A stretch of 60,548 nucleotides of DNA from Pseudomonas floridensis (GCF_002087235.1 NZ_MUIO01000013.1:1-60548), one strand, 5' to 3'; positions 18,413 through 27,851 are shown, counted from the stretch's first letter. Made by a program: numbers and translations. Notes: a model not told the origin generated them from the letters alone.

Positions 18413-19008
18413 CAGGCACACTCCTGCACGCGGGTGCTGCGCGGCAAGCCCAATATCTGGCTGCCCGAGAGGAAGAACACGTCCAGCCCGCGCGGAAAAT
18501 CGTTGCGTGAGGCTCGTTCAGCCCAGAAACCATTTGCCAGCGGCAGGGCCACGCGGTGCTGGTGTTCGATGCCCGGACCGCTCCAGATCAGCGGCGCACC
18601 TCCGTCAAGGTCAGGCAACTGGATCAACAGCGTGCAGGACTGGTCCGGATAACGATCATTGCCCAGATCAAACCCGGCCAGGTCCTGCGCCACCGAAGCA
18701 TCGAGCAGCGCAAAGCGGGCGTTCTGCCGCTCATTGACGATCGGGCAGCCGCAATGGAACGCCAGATTGGCACGGATTGCCGCTGTGTCGAACGCAGGCG
18801 CCAGCCAGACCGGCGTGTCCAGGTCGAGCAGCGCCAGGCACAGCGCATGCGTGGCGCTGTCCAGTCCCGACAGCGCGGGTGGCTGATGCGCAGCATTCAG
18901 GGTCTGGGCGACGCCGGGGCCCGCCAAGGCCTTGAGGGCCGCACGGAAACTGCGCTGGGCATCGAGCACCGGATCGGTGAAGGCTGGTTGCAACAGAATG
19001 GCGTTCAT
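18412..19008 (-). CDS. phnH: C-P lyase core subunit PhnH
   Basis: A 198-residue protein with the PhnH pattern: an N-terminal AQRSFRAALKALAGPG and a later LLIQLPDL. PhnH forms part of the PhnGHIJ core complex and is structurally related to PLP-transferase folds but lacks PLP chemistry. The ATG at 19008 shares a base with the phnG stop (TGATG). Its own stop overlaps phnI. Length and neighbours agree with the family. Confidence 0.94.
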   Translation of the reverse strand: MNAILLQPAFTDPVLDAQRSFRAALKALAGPGVAQTLNAAHQPPALSGLDSATHALCLALLDLDTPVWLAPAFDTAAIRANLAFHCGCPIVNERQNARFALLDASVAQDLAGFDLGNDRYPDQSCTLLIQLPDLDGGAPLIWSGPGIEHQHRVALPLANGFWAERASRNDFPRGLDVFFLSGSQILGLPRSTRVQECA

Positions 19009-19481
19009 CAATCTTCTCCTCGGACCAGCGTAAAGAATTCGACTTTGGTGGCCGCGGTCGCGGCCTCCTTCTCGGCTTTGCGCAACGCCTGCGCCTGTGC
19101 CAATGGCTCGATCAGGTCAGCCAGCCAGTCGGCTTGCTGCGGGCCTTGCAGATGTGCGTCGGCCAGCGCAGCCAGTTCGGCATGTCGCTTGTCGCGTCCG
19201 GCCAGGTAGCTGTAACCGGTGCGTCCATCAGCCAGCCGCACCACGCAACGGGTCACGCTCATTTCGCCCAGATTGAACGCCGCACCGGTGCCGCCCATGC
19301 GCCCGCGCACCAGCGTCATGCCAATTTCCGGAGCGCGGATGAGTTGGTAGTCGGTGTCACGCAAGGCTGCTTCGTGACGACTCAGGAGATCGCGGCCCGG
19401 CTCATCGGCATGAGCCCTGGCGAGCACGCCCATCCAGCGCTGTCGCGCGCGTGTTGCAGAATCGAGTTGAGGTGATTGCAT
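19008..19481 (-). CDS. phnG: C-P lyase core subunit PhnG
   Basis: A 157-residue protein whose TRARQRWMGVLARA and GYSYLAGRDKRHAEL segments match PhnG. Two starts are possible. The ATG at 19481 has GAGG seven nt upstream and gives the family-length N-terminus. The ATG at 19496 overlaps the phnF stop as TGATG and would add five residues. The first is preferred on N-terminal fit. It is a component of the C-P lyase core. Confidence 0.92.
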   Translation of the reverse strand: MQSPQLDSATRARQRWMGVLARAHADEPGRDLLSRHEAALRDTDYQLIRAPEIGMTLVRGRMGGTGAAFNLGEMSVTRCVVRLADGRTGYSYLAGRDKRHAELAALADAHLQGPQQADWLADLIEPLAQAQALRKAEKEAATAATKVEFFTLVRGED

Positions 19482-19495
19482 GTCGGACCTCGGCA

Positions 19496-20200
19496 TCAGG
19501 TGGTCACTTGATAGTGGAAACGGTCGCTGCGGCTGGTGGAACGGGACAGTTCCACAGGCTGGCCGGAGCGATCACAGGAGACAGTCAGCACCGTCAGCGT
19601 CGGCATGTGGCGCGGCATCAGTAACTGCGCGGCTTCGTAGCGCGTGGGTAGCCGGGCGCCGATCAGACTCTGTTGGCGCGTCAATGGCAGATCGCGGGCG
19701 GCCAGGTGCTGACGCAGCGATCCGCCCTGGTAATCAACCAGCCACTCGCTGTAACGGGCGCTGAACCGATGCACAATCAGGCTCACCGGCTGACTGTCCA
19801 GCTTGCGCAGGGTCTGCAGTTCGATCACCGGCGCCTGTTCGTCGAGCCCCAGATGCAGGGCGTCTTCGGCATTGGCCTGGCATTCACGACGCAGCAGCAC
19901 AATGGCCTCGACGCCAATGCCCTGGGCCGATAACGACTGGCTGTAGGCGCTGTCGGCACGCATCGGATAGATCAGCGGACGGTCGAGCACTTGCGTGCCT
20001 TTGCCCTGGCGCCTTAGCACACTGCCTTCGCGTACCAGTTCATCGACGGCACGTCGGACAGTGTGACGATTGACGCTGAAACGTTCGGCCAGCTGGAACT
20101 CGGCAGGCAGGTAGTCGCCGGGCTTGTAACGGCCCAGCTCCATGCGCAGGGTTTCAGCCAGTTCGCGGTAGAGCGGTTCGGTTTGTCTAGACAAGTGCAT
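19496..20200 (-). CDS. phnF: GntR/UTRA-family regulator PhnF
   Basis: A 234-residue repressor-type protein with an N-terminal winged helix (LPAEFQLAERFSVNRHTVRR) and a C-terminal UTRA ligand domain, the HutC/PhnF arrangement. The start MHLS is the same as in E. coli PhnF, so 20200 is chosen, although only a weak ribosome site is present; a GTG about 39 nt upstream behind GGAG is an alternative. It lies inside the operon between phnE and phnG, as in E. coli, and probably tunes phn expression in response to a phosphonate-derived ligand, in addition to Pho control. The ligand is unknown. Confidence 0.9.
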   Translation of the reverse strand: MHLSRQTEPLYRELAETLRMELGRYKPGDYLPAEFQLAERFSVNRHTVRRAVDELVREGSVLRRQGKGTQVLDRPLIYPMRADSAYSQSLSAQGIGVEAIVLLRRECQANAEDALHLGLDEQAPVIELQTLRKLDSQPVSLIVHRFSARYSEWLVDYQGGSLRQHLAARDLPLTRQQSLIGARLPTRYEAAQLLMPRHMPTLTVLTVSCDRSGQPVELSRSTSRSDRFHYQVTT

Positions 20201-20237
20201 GGTCAAAAAAAGCGTCCATCGGGACACCCCTCTCCGG

Positions 20238-21026
20238 TCAGATGAATTGCTTGCGCAAGCGCTGCGATACCACATCGATGACGCTGACGACGACGATGAT
20301 CACCAGCAACACGGCGCTGGTCTGGACGAAAGCAAAGGCACGAATGTTCTCCCAGAGAATCACGCCGATGCCCCCTGCCCCAACCATGCCCACCACCGTT
20401 GCCGAACGCACGTTGGATTCGAAACGGTATAAAGCGTAGGAGATCCATAGCGGCATGACCTGAGGAATGACCCCGTAGATCACTTCTTGCAGCGCACTGG
20501 CACCCGTGGCGCGCACGCCTTCGACCGGTCCCGGCTCGATGGCTTCCACGGCTTCGGCGAACAGTTTGGCCAGCACACCGGTAGTGCTGATCCACAACGC
20601 CAGCACCCCGGCGAACGGCCCCAGCCCCACGGCCACCACGAACAGCATGGCAAAGACCATTTCGTTGATGGAGCGAAACGCGTCCATACAGCGCCGCAGC
20701 GGCTGGTGAATCCACCACGGGGTGATGTTTTCGGCGCACAGGATGCCCAGCGGCACCGAACAGACGATGGCCAGCACCGTGCCCCACAACGCAATCTGGA
20801 TCGTGACCAGCATTTCCTTGAGGTAGCTGCGCCACTCGCGGAAATCAGGCGGAAAGAAGTCGGAAGCGAAAGTCGCCATGTTTCCCGAGTCGCGAATCAG
20901 CGACAGGGGGTTCATCTCCGCGCCTTGCCAGGCCCAGGCCAGCGCGGCCAGAAACAGTCCCCAGCCCAGGTATCGGGACCAGGAGCGCCGGCCGACGGCC
21001 TCGGTGTATGCAACATGAGTGGTCAT
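20238..21026 (-). CDS. phnE: phosphonate ABC transporter permease
   Basis: A 262-residue inner-membrane permease. Hydrophobic segments are spread through the protein, with an EAA-type loop ([17 protein letters not shown]) near residue 170. It imports phosphonates with PhnC and PhnD. The ATG at 21026 has AGGA eight nt upstream. Unlike some Pseudomonas phosphonate loci that carry two permease genes, only one is present here, so it should work as a homodimer. Confidence 0.93.
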   Translation of the reverse strand: MTTHVAYTEAVGRRSWSRYLGWGLFLAALAWAWQGAEMNPLSLIRDSGNMATFASDFFPPDFREWRSYLKEMLVTIQIALWGTVLAIVCSVPLGILCAENITPWWIHQPLRRCMDAFRSINEMVFAMLFVVAVGLGPFAGVLALWISTTGVLAKLFAEAVEAIEPGPVEGVRATGASALQEVIYGVIPQVMPLWISYALYRFESNVRSATVVGMVGAGGIGVILWENIRAFAFVQTSAVLLVIIVVVSVIDVVSQRLRKQFI

Positions 21027-21093
21027 AGCGATGTCCTGATGGCGGCTGATGGAGCGCGGCCAGAGACGCGCCCGAACAGGTTGTGTGAAGGGC

Positions 21094-22101
21094 TCAGCCC
21101 GCCGTGCTGGTGGCCGTCTTCTGGTTCAGCTCGGTGATACGTTCCTGTAATTTGCTCAGGCCTGCATCGATCTCCTTGAGGCGGGTTTCTTTTTTCTGAG
21201 GGCTGAGCGTGGGGCTGGCCGCCACTTCGGTGCGCTGCTTGAACAGCTCGAGTTGGCGGATCGGCAGCAACTGGTCGTTACTGGACGTCAGGAATTTGCC
21301 CAGTTGCATGTTCGCCAGCACGGTTTTTTCTTCGTCGGTGTTGCCATAACCGGCAAAGAATTCGCGGATTTTGGCCTTGTTTTCATCCGACAGCGCTTTG
21401 CTCCAGACCATTGGATCGGCCGGAATCAGCGGCGACTTCCAGATCACCTTGAGTTGCTCGACCTTGTCGGGTTGCGTGACGGCCAGGCGGTCCCAGCTCT
21501 CGGTGTTGAAGGTCGCCACATCCAATTGGCCCTTGGCGACACTGAGCGCGTTGACTTCGTGGCTGGAATTCAGTGTGCGCTTGAACGCAGTGGATGCATC
21601 GACGTGGTTCTTGGCGAACACGTAGTAACCCGGTACCAGATAACCCGAGGTGGAATTGGGATCGCCGTTGCCGAAAGTCAGAGTCTTGGCGTTCTTGAGC
21701 ATGTCTTCGACGGAATTGATCGGACTGTCCTTGCGCACGATCAACAGGCTCCAGTAACCCGCAGCACCATTGGCGGCGGAAGTCTGGGCGAAGATTTCAC
21801 CGTTGGATCGGTCCACGGCTTCCATCGCCGCCTTGTTGCCCAGCCAGGCGACATCGACCTTGTTGAAGCGCATGCCCTGAATCAGGCCCGCGTAATCCGA
21901 AGCGAAAGTCGCGTTGACCTTGAGACCGGTTTTCTTGCTCATGTCATCCAGAAACGGCTGCCAGATGCTTTTGAGGTTCTGCGATGACTCGGTGGACATG
22001 ATGCCGAAGTTGATGACCTTCTCTTGCGCCTGGGCAGTGCCCAGCGCAAAAGTGGCCAGCAAGGCGGCAGACGCGAGAACGCGACCGATACGGTTGAACA
22101 T
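21094..22101 (-). CDS. phnD: phosphonate ABC transporter substrate-binding protein
   Basis: A 335-residue periplasmic protein. A Sec signal peptide ends around TAQAQE (residues 21-26), with AGGAG eight nt ahead of the ATG. The mature part has the PhnD pattern: [20 protein letters not shown] at the N-terminus, then [14 protein letters not shown] and [12 protein letters not shown]. The gene sits between phnC and phnE, as expected, with 67-nt gaps on each side that may hold stabilising structures for differential expression. Confidence 0.94.
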   Translation of the reverse strand: MFNRIGRVLASAALLATFALGTAQAQEKVINFGIMSTESSQNLKSIWQPFLDDMSKKTGLKVNATFASDYAGLIQGMRFNKVDVAWLGNKAAMEAVDRSNGEIFAQTSAANGAAGYWSLLIVRKDSPINSVEDMLKNAKTLTFGNGDPNSTSGYLVPGYYVFAKNHVDASTAFKRTLNSSHEVNALSVAKGQLDVATFNTESWDRLAVTQPDKVEQLKVIWKSPLIPADPMVWSKALSDENKAKIREFFAGYGNTDEEKTVLANMQLGKFLTSSNDQLLPIRQLELFKQRTEVAASPTLSPQKKETRLKEIDAGLSKLQERITELNQKTATSTAG

Positions 22102-22167
22102 GAAAGCACTCCTGATGTGAGGTTCGTGCAACAGCGGTTGATGTCAGGCAACTGACGGTAAAAGCAT

Positions 22168-23001
22168 TCAGACTTTGGCCAACGCCAGACGCGATGGCTT
22201 TTCCAGGCGCAGCTTCTTGCCGGTGCTCGCCGGATGGCTGTTCTGTTCGGCACCATAGAGGTCGTCGAGGAACGCACTGCTCAGGCCCTGCGCCTGACCA
22301 TCGAAATGAATACGGCCGCCCTTCAGCGCCACGGCGCGCGGGCAATAACGCATTGCGTAATCGACCTGATGCAGGGTGACCACTACTGTCTTGCCGTCGC
22401 GACGATTGATGTCGGCGAGGATTTCCATGACCCGGCGCGCGGACTCAGGGTCGAGCGAGGCAATGGGTTCGTCGGCGAGGATGACCTCGGCGCGCTGGGT
22501 CAAGGCGCGGGCAATGGCGACCCGCTGCTGCTGACCGCCGGACAGGGTCGAGGCGCGTTGCGCGTCCAGATCGGCCAGCCCGACACGGTCCAGCGATGCC
22601 ATTGCGCACTGCTTTTCTTCGGCATTGAACAGCGCCAGATTGCCACGCCAGCGCGGCATGCGCCCCAGACAGCCAAGCAGCACGTTGTCGAGCACACTGA
22701 GGCGATTGACCAGATTGAATTGCTGGAAGATGTAGCCGATGTCGGCACGCAGACGACGAACATGACGATTGAGCCGCCCCGACGCCTGCACTTCGCGGTC
22801 AAGTACGCGCACCTGACCGCCATTGTCCCGATCACAGCACGCAAGACCCGCCAGATGACGCAACAAAGTGGACTTGCCTGAGCCGGACGCGCCGATCAGC
22901 GCCACCATCTCACCGTGTTGTATAGACAACCCCAGGCCAACCAGCGCGCTTTTGCGAGAAAAGCTTTTGTTCAAACCTTCGACATGGATAGCTGGGCTCA
23001 T
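22168..23001 (-). CDS. phnC: phosphonate ABC transporter ATP-binding protein
   Basis: A 277-residue ATPase with Walker [10 protein letters not shown], signature LSGGQQQR and Walker [13 protein letters not shown]. The ATG at 23001 has AGAGA in position. It is the first gene of a 13-gene operon, and no other coding sequence lies between it and the Pho-box-like site about 105 nt upstream. It energises uptake of phosphonates through PhnE. Confidence 0.94.
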   Translation of the reverse strand: MSPAIHVEGLNKSFSRKSALVGLGLSIQHGEMVALIGASGSGKSTLLRHLAGLACCDRDNGGQVRVLDREVQASGRLNRHVRRLRADIGYIFQQFNLVNRLSVLDNVLLGCLGRMPRWRGNLALFNAEEKQCAMASLDRVGLADLDAQRASTLSGGQQQRVAIARALTQRAEVILADEPIASLDPESARRVMEILADINRRDGKTVVVTLHQVDYAMRYCPRAVALKGGRIHFDGQAQGLSSAFLDDLYGAEQNSHPASTGKKLRLEKPSRLALAKV

Positions 23002-23104
23002 GATGCTTCTCTGTCTGCGATACAACCCGGTGCAGGTCGTATTCGGTTGTCAGCCAGACTGAACCGGTGGTGTTGCAAAGAGGTGAAGCGAGGATGACGA
23101 ACCC

Positions 23105-23133
23105 ATAACAGTTTTTGGCAGGTTACATTGCAG
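23105..23133 (-). promoter_or_regulatory. Pho-box-like site upstream of phnC
   Basis: Read on the minus strand this holds CTGCAAT, then about one helical turn later CTGCCAA, then AAA and CTGTTAT. The PhoB consensus is CTGTCAT repeated every 11 nt. The last element matches 6 of 7, but one spacer is a base short, so the match is partial. Its position about 105 nt before phnC is right for PhoB control of the operon. No convincing -10 hexamer follows at the ideal spacing. Confidence 0.4.
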
Positions 23134-23227
23134 CCGCTACTGACTATCCGATCAGGCCGGAGCCCGGCGTCGGGATGCCGTCCGGGACGGTTTGTGTCGC
23201 CAATGGAAGTGATCACTTAGTTATTGC

Positions 23228-23290
23228 AGCGTTTCGAACGCTGGACGCGGAGCGTCCTGGGAGGCGTCCCCACGCAGAGCGTAGGGACGA
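23228..23290. repeat. REP-type palindromic extragenic repeat, copy 1
   Basis: Contains CTGGACGCGGAGCGTCC, then an imperfect hairpin at 23265-23289 with an 11-bp stem, one mismatch and an AGA loop (CGTCCCCACGC / GCGTAGGGACG). The motif is of the type I remember as abundant between genes in the P. syringae group; copy number cannot be checked here. A related copy lies near 26515-26597. Confidence 0.6.
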
Positions 23291-23343
23291 TTCCAGACCT
23301 CAGGCAGATGGCCTGTGTCCGGGCCGGGAGCCATCCGGCGGTA

Positions 23344-25236
23344 TCAGATACGGAAACTACCGACCAGTTGCTGCAGGCGGGCGGCCTGCTCTTCCAGTGA
23401 ATGGCAGGCTTGCAGCGTCTGGCGCAGGTTATCGACACCCAGTTGGTTCAAGGTGTTGATGTGGGTGATGTCAACGTTGATCGACTCCACGACCGAGGTC
23501 TGCTCTTCGGTGGCGGCTGCAACCGACTGGTTCATGCCGTTGATTTCGTCGATGCGGCGGGTCACGCTGCCCAGACGCTCGCCGGCACGGTTGGCGATGC
23601 CCACGCTGTCTTCGCTCTGGCGCTGGCTTTCAGTCATGTTGATCACTGCATCTCGAGCGCCGACCTGTAGTTCTTCGATCATCTTCTGCACCTGCTGCGC
23701 CGAATCCTGTGTGCGGTGCGCCAGATTGCGTACTTCATCGGCCACTACGGCAAATCCACGACCGGCTTCACCGGCACGAGCCGCTTCAATGGCGGCGTTC
23801 AGCGCCAACAGGTTGGTCTGCTGGGAAATGCTGGTGATCACCTCAAGAATCTGTCCGATGTTGGCGGTCTTGCCGTTCAGGCTTTCAATGTTCACGCACG
23901 ACTCGCTGATCTTGCCGGACAGCTCGTTCATGGCCTTGATGGTCTGCTGCACCACAGCCTGACCGTCACCAGCCAGTTCGCTGGCGTCGCTGGACTGCTG
24001 CGAGGTACGCGCCGCGTTCTGGGCGATTTCCTGCGCGGCGGCACCCAACTCGTTGATCGCCGCAGCAACGCTTTCGGTGCGATGCGCTTGCTGATCGGAG
24101 TTGCTCATCGACGCGTTGGAGACCTTCACCACTTGGGTCGCCACCGTACCCAGCTGGGCCGCGGTCGAGGCGACTTCGCGGATCGAGGCATGAATACGCT
24201 CGACGAAGTGGTTGAAGGACTGGGCCAAGGCACCGAATTCATCCTGGGAGGTGATTGCCAGACGCTTGGTCAGGTCGCCTTCGCCATCGGCGATGTCGCG
24301 CATCGCACGACCCATCTGGTGCAACGGCTGCATCAGCACGCGAATCAGCAGGCCCAGCAGGAGGATGATCACCATCACGACCACCACCATCGCGGTGATG
24401 GCCGAAGTACGGAATTCGCTGAGCATCGAATAGGCGGCGTCCTGCTCAAGCACCAGCGCCACATACCAGTTGGCGCTGGAAACACCCTGCACCGGCGTGA
24501 ACGAGATGATCTCAGGCTTGCTGCCGGAGTCGATTTCGGTTACGCCGGTGGCGATTTTCGGCGTATTGGTCGGGTAGGCCTCGCTGATGTTCTTCAGCAC
24601 CAGCTTGCTGTCCGGGTGCACCAGGATTTTGCCTTCGGCGCTGACCAGAAAGGCGTAACCGTGACCGTTGAAGCTCAGCGAGTTGATGGTCTTGCTGATG
24701 CTGTCCAGCGAGATGTCGGCACCGGCGACACCGGCGAGCTGGTTCTGGATCTTGACCGGAGTGGCAATCGTCATGACCAGCTTGCCGGACGAAGCGGCGA
24801 TGTAGGGCTCGGTGACGATAGTGCCTGTCACGTTCTGCGCGGCCTTGTACCAGCCGCGGGCGCGTGGGTCGTAATCAGCCGGCCGCGTGGCAGACGGGTT
24901 GGAGAGCATCACCCCTTCGGTGGTGCCGAAATAACCCAGCTGGAAGTTATCGCTGTAAACGGAAAGGCCTACGGCACGCTGCAGTTGAGGCAGCGCCTTG
25001 CCGTCGATGGCAATCTGCTGGGACATCGATTGCAGCAACTGAATACGGCTTTCCAGCCAGGTCTGGATATTCTGGGTGGTCAGGGTGCCGAGCTGTTGCA
25101 ACTCGGACTGCACGCTGGATTTCAGCGACTGACGTTGTCGGTAATCATTGATGACAATGAACACACTGAACGCGACAACCACAATCAAGGCGGCGGCCAA
25201 CAGGATTTTCTTGCTGAAACCCAGGCTTTTCATCAT
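23344..25236 (-). CDS. methyl-accepting chemotaxis protein, PctA-like amino-acid receptor
   Basis: A 630-residue chemoreceptor. A first membrane segment is at about residues 10-31, followed by a periplasmic double-CACHE domain. A second membrane segment lies near 280-300, then a HAMP domain and a cytoplasmic signalling domain with the hairpin tip [20 protein letters not shown]. The sensor carries the amino-acid (dCache_1AA) signature: Y122, R127, W129, Y130 and D174. That is the pattern of PctA/PctB/PctC in P. aeruginosa, which have about the same length. The ATG-ATG start at 25236 has GGAAG eight nt upstream. There is no C-terminal CheR-binding pentapeptide. It is transcribed toward phnC but separated by repeats. 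Confidence 0.9.
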   Translation of the reverse strand: MMKSLGFSKKILLAAALIVVVAFSVFIVINDYRQRQSLKSSVQSELQQLGTLTTQNIQTWLESRIQLLQSMSQQIAIDGKALPQLQRAVGLSVYSDNFQLGYFGTTEGVMLSNPSATRPADYDPRARGWYKAAQNVTGTIVTEPYIAASSGKLVMTIATPVKIQNQLAGVAGADISLDSISKTINSLSFNGHGYAFLVSAEGKILVHPDSKLVLKNISEAYPTNTPKIATGVTEIDSGSKPEIISFTPVQGVSSANWYVALVLEQDAAYSMLSEFRTSAITAMVVVVMVIILLLGLLIRVLMQPLHQMGRAMRDIADGEGDLTKRLAITSQDEFGALAQSFNHFVERIHASIREVASTAAQLGTVATQVVKVSNASMSNSDQQAHRTESVAAAINELGAAAQEIAQNAARTSQQSSDASELAGDGQAVVQQTIKAMNELSGKISESCVNIESLNGKTANIGQILEVITSISQQTNLLALNAAIEAARAGEAGRGFAVVADEVRNLAHRTQDSAQQVQKMIEELQVGARDAVINMTESQRQSEDSVGIANRAGERLGSVTRRIDEINGMNQSVAAATEEQTSVVESINVDITHINTLNQLGVDNLRQTLQACHSLEEQAARLQQLVGSFRI

Positions 25237-25504
25237 AGCGAGTACTTCCACGGCATAAACAATTGGGACGATTCAGGGATCGTCAGTCACCACGCAAAAA
25301 CGCTGCCGTTTTCGGAGGGCATCGCGGGCGCCGAACGGCGCCGTCACGCAGGCCCTCGGTGCTGTATCGGCCTTACATGAGGAGTCTTTTATTTTTATTT
25401 TTCAGCCCCGTGAGAAACGCTTCCCATAAACGCCAGCAAAACGTGCAGAGCGGAAAATATTGGCTATGGTCAAGTCATCCCGTCGTCCAGAGGATGGTCC
25501 CGTT

Positions 25505-26332
25505 ATGATGAGTATTGAAAAGCTGTTTGACGATTTGCACAGTCTGCCGAGCATTCCAAAGGTGGCTCAGGACTTGATGCTGCAGTTCGACAACCCCTCC
25601 TCCATTCTGGAAAGCATTGCCCGCAATATCGAAAAAGACCCGGTGATAGCTGCCAAGGTGCTGCGCCTGGCCAACTCGGCGCGGTTTCGCGGCTCCCGAG
25701 ATTCGTCCAGTATTGAAGACGCGGCCATGCGCCTGGGCTTCAATACCTTGCGCACACTGGTCATGGCCTCGGCGGTGACCGGGGCCTTCAAGGCCGGGCC
25801 GAGCTTTGACCTCAAGGCGTTCTGGCTGAAAAGCTTTCAAGTGGCGGGGATCTGCCGGATGCTCGCCAAACAGAGCGGCGTCGATGCGGAAATCGCGTTT
25901 ACCTGCGGAGTGATGCACAACATCGGTGAACTGCTGATCCAGACCGGCGCGCCCGATGTGGCCGAACGGTTGAACAGCGCGACCAAGGCCGGCACCGCAG
26001 GACGCGCCGCCAATGAAACCGTACAACTGGGTTTCGGTTATCCGGAAGTGGGCGCCGAACTGGCCCGTCGCTGGCATCTGCCGAATCTGATCCAGCAGGC
26101 GATCGCTTATCAGGCCAAACCGATGCAGGCACCGGACGATGCGCCTCTGCCGCGCATCGTCGCTCAAGCCATCGTGATTTCCGACGCCCTGGAAGCCCAC
26201 GGCGGTGCGACGCCTGAAGCACAGAAAGCCTCTAACGGCCCGATTATGGAGGGCATCGATCTGGACACTCTGTTCGCCGGACTGCCTGCGGTGCTGGAGG
26301 CCGACAAGGCGTTCGCGCAGCTATTGAGTTAG
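25505..26332 (+). CDS. HDOD domain signalling protein
   Basis: A 275-residue protein that is almost entirely one HDOD domain (LPSIPKVAQDLML, then IEKDPVIAAKVLRLANSA and a central IEDAAMRLGFNTLRTL). HDOD proteins lack a complete HD catalytic site and usually act as scaffolds in c-di-GMP, biofilm or stress signalling. The ATG-ATG at 25505 is chosen because the domain starts directly after it; GAGG lies 11 nt upstream, and a TTG start 45 nt earlier is less likely. It is divergent from the chemoreceptor. The stop codon is immediately followed by a MITE-like element. Confidence 0.85.
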   Translation: MMSIEKLFDDLHSLPSIPKVAQDLMLQFDNPSSILESIARNIEKDPVIAAKVLRLANSARFRGSRDSSSIEDAAMRLGFNTLRTLVMASAVTGAFKAGPSFDLKAFWLKSFQVAGICRMLAKQSGVDAEIAFTCGVMHNIGELLIQTGAPDVAERLNSATKAGTAGRAANETVQLGFGYPEVGAELARRWHLPNLIQQAIAYQAKPMQAPDDAPLPRIVAQAIVISDALEAHGGATPEAQKASNGPIMEGIDLDTLFAGLPAVLEADKAFAQLLS

Positions 26333-26468
26333 CTCTGTACAAAAAGTCGGCGAGCGAAGGTCGGGCAATGCAAAGACAGGCAAGAAGCGGAGTCTGCGTG
26401 GTGTAAATGAGCATTGCGCGCCTGTTTTTAACGCAGCATCACCGGACGCAGCCACGTTTCGTACAGCG
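26333..26468. mobile_element. MITE-like 136-bp element with imperfect terminal inverted repeats
   Basis: The left end, CTCTGTACAAAAAGT (26333-26347), and the inverse of the right end, CGCTGTACGAAACGT (26454-26468), agree at 12 of 15 positions. The interior has no open frame of note but has the repeat-like stretch GCGCGCCTGTTTTTAACGC. The element begins at the base after the HDOD stop codon. I recall similar TGTAC-ended short repeats behind many Pseudomonas genes, but family membership and a mobilising transposase need a search. No clear target duplication was found. Confidence 0.5.
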
Positions 26469-26514
26469 CCTGGCGCGCGCCAGCTTTGATCGTACGCCGC
26501 TTCCCGCTCACCAA

Positions 26515-26597
26515 TGCCCCTCTGGACGCGTAGCGTGCGCTTTCGAAACGGCACAGGGAAAGTTCCAAGAGGCATGCCGACGCGCCGCGTCGGCACG
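26515..26597. repeat. REP-type repeat, copy 2
   Basis: Starts with CTCTGGACGCGTAGCGT, close to the CTGGACGCGGAGCGT of the copy at 23228. It ends with a hairpin, TGCCGACGC (26575-26583) paired with GCGTCGGCA (26587-26595) around a three-base loop. It lies between the MITE-like element and the 3' end of the hydrolase gene, so both transcripts that converge here read into it and it may protect their ends. Confidence 0.55.
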
Positions 26598-26612
26598 CCC
26601 ATCATCAGATGA

Positions 26613-27611
26613 TTACTGAAGCGCCTCGACCAGCGCCTTGTTGAACCCAGCCGGATCTTCCATCTGCGGGGCGTGGCCCATGCCTTTGAACTCGACCAGC
26701 CTGGCACCCGGAATCATCCCGGTGACCTGCTTGCCCAAGACCTCGTACTTGCCGATTTTCGCCTTGACCTCTGGGGGCGCGATGTCGCTGCCGATGGCCG
26801 TGGTGTCGGCATCTCCGATCATTAGCACGGTGGGCACCTGCAACTTCGGAAACTCATAAAACACCGGCTGGGTGAAAATCATGTCGTAGATCAGCGCCGA
26901 GTTCCACGCGACCGCTTTTTGACCTGGGCCCTTGTTCAGACCCGCCAGCATGTCGACCCATTTGTCGTATTCCGGCTTCCAGCGCCCGTCGTAGTAGGTT
27001 TTCTGTTCATAGGCGCGAATGCCTTCGGCGCTGGTTTTCAGTTCCCGCTCATACCATTGATCCACAGTGCGGTATGGCACGCCCAGCGCTTTCCAGTCTT
27101 CCAGACCGATCGGGTTGACCATGACCAGCTGTTCAGTCTGTTTGGGGTACATCAGTGCGTAACGGGTGGCCAGCATGCCTCCGGTGGAATGACCGACTAC
27201 CGAGACCTTGTCGATGCCGAGCTTTTCCAGCAGCGCGTGGGTGTTCATCGACAGCTGCTGAAAGCTGTACTGGTAGTAGGCGGGCTTGGTGGACGTACAG
27301 AAACCGATCTGATCGGGTGCAACTACGCGATAACCCGAGGCACTGAGGCCCTTGATGGTGTCTTCCCAGGTGGCGGCGCAAAAGTTCTTGCCATGCATCA
27401 GCACCGCAGTGCGCCCGTTGGCCTTGCCGGTGGGTGCTACATCCATGTACCCCATTTCCAGCGCCTGGCCTTGGGACTGAAATGCGAATGTGTGCAACGT
27501 GTGCGGATAGGCGAAACCTTCCAGTCGCTGACCGTAGCTGGGCGTTTCAGCCAGCGCCGCGCAAGGCAAGGTCATCGACATCAACAAGCCGGCAATCTTT
27601 GCAGCCCGCAT
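26613..27611 (-). CDS. exported alpha/beta hydrolase
   Basis: A 332-residue protein. A signal peptide ends at CAALAE (residues 17-22), so it should act in the periplasm or outside. The nucleophile is S142 in GHSTGG, the oxyanion region is LMHGKNF, and the likely catalytic His is in KGMGHAPQMEDP. CAGGAGG lies ahead of the ATG at 27611. The family includes esterases, haloalkane dehalogenase-like enzymes and lactonases; the substrate cannot be told. It is divergent from a LysR gene 240 nt away, which is the usual arrangement for a regulator and its target. Confidence 0.85.
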   Translation of the reverse strand: MRAAKIAGLLMSMTLPCAALAETPSYGQRLEGFAYPHTLHTFAFQSQGQALEMGYMDVAPTGKANGRTAVLMHGKNFCAATWEDTIKGLSASGYRVVAPDQIGFCTSTKPAYYQYSFQQLSMNTHALLEKLGIDKVSVVGHSTGGMLATRYALMYPKQTEQLVMVNPIGLEDWKALGVPYRTVDQWYERELKTSAEGIRAYEQKTYYDGRWKPEYDKWVDMLAGLNKGPGQKAVAWNSALIYDMIFTQPVFYEFPKLQVPTVLMIGDADTTAIGSDIAPPEVKAKIGKYEVLGKQVTGMIPGARLVEFKGMGHAPQMEDPAGFNKALVEALQ

Positions 27612-27725
27612 AAGGGGCACCTCCTGTAAGTGTGGGTCGGGGTAACCGGACCCCACTGGACGCGAGTTCCGGACCCGCAAGTAGACCTCATATCCCGCGA
27701 CAGATTCGCCCTTTTCCTACCCATG

Positions 27726-27745
27726 GAAACGTAAGAAGACGTTTC
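27726..27745. promoter_or_regulatory. inverted repeat in the hydrolase/LysR divergent region
   Basis: GAAACG and CGTTTC are perfect 6-bp arms separated by 8 nt. The repeat is located about 106 nt before the LysR start and 114 nt before the hydrolase start. It is a candidate operator for the LysR protein, although it does not contain an exact T-N11-A box. Confidence 0.4.
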
Positions 27746-27851
27746 TGCGTACCAGGGCAAAACGCTGGACGCTTGCCATGACGCTTCCCTAGACTGAGCC
27801 ATCTCTTTGTGGGCACCACCGGGGTGACAGGTCTGATGCCAAGGAATCCAA

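Larger units (their letters stand above)
23002..23343. other. 342-nt intergenic region: phnC promoter side and REP-type repeats
   Basis: The space between phnC and the upstream chemoreceptor gene (both minus strand) holds a Pho-box-like site near 23105-23133 and a REP-type repeat near 23228-23290. No open frame with a plausible ribosome site was found. A further GC-rich inverted-repeat stretch at about 23150-23195 is probably another piece of repetitive extragenic DNA. Confidence 0.6.

Noticed and set aside
23716..25380. 554-codon open frame on the plus strand opposite the chemoreceptor
   Set aside because: GC-rich antisense shadow. No ribosome site and low-complexity translation, while the minus-strand receptor has complete family domains.
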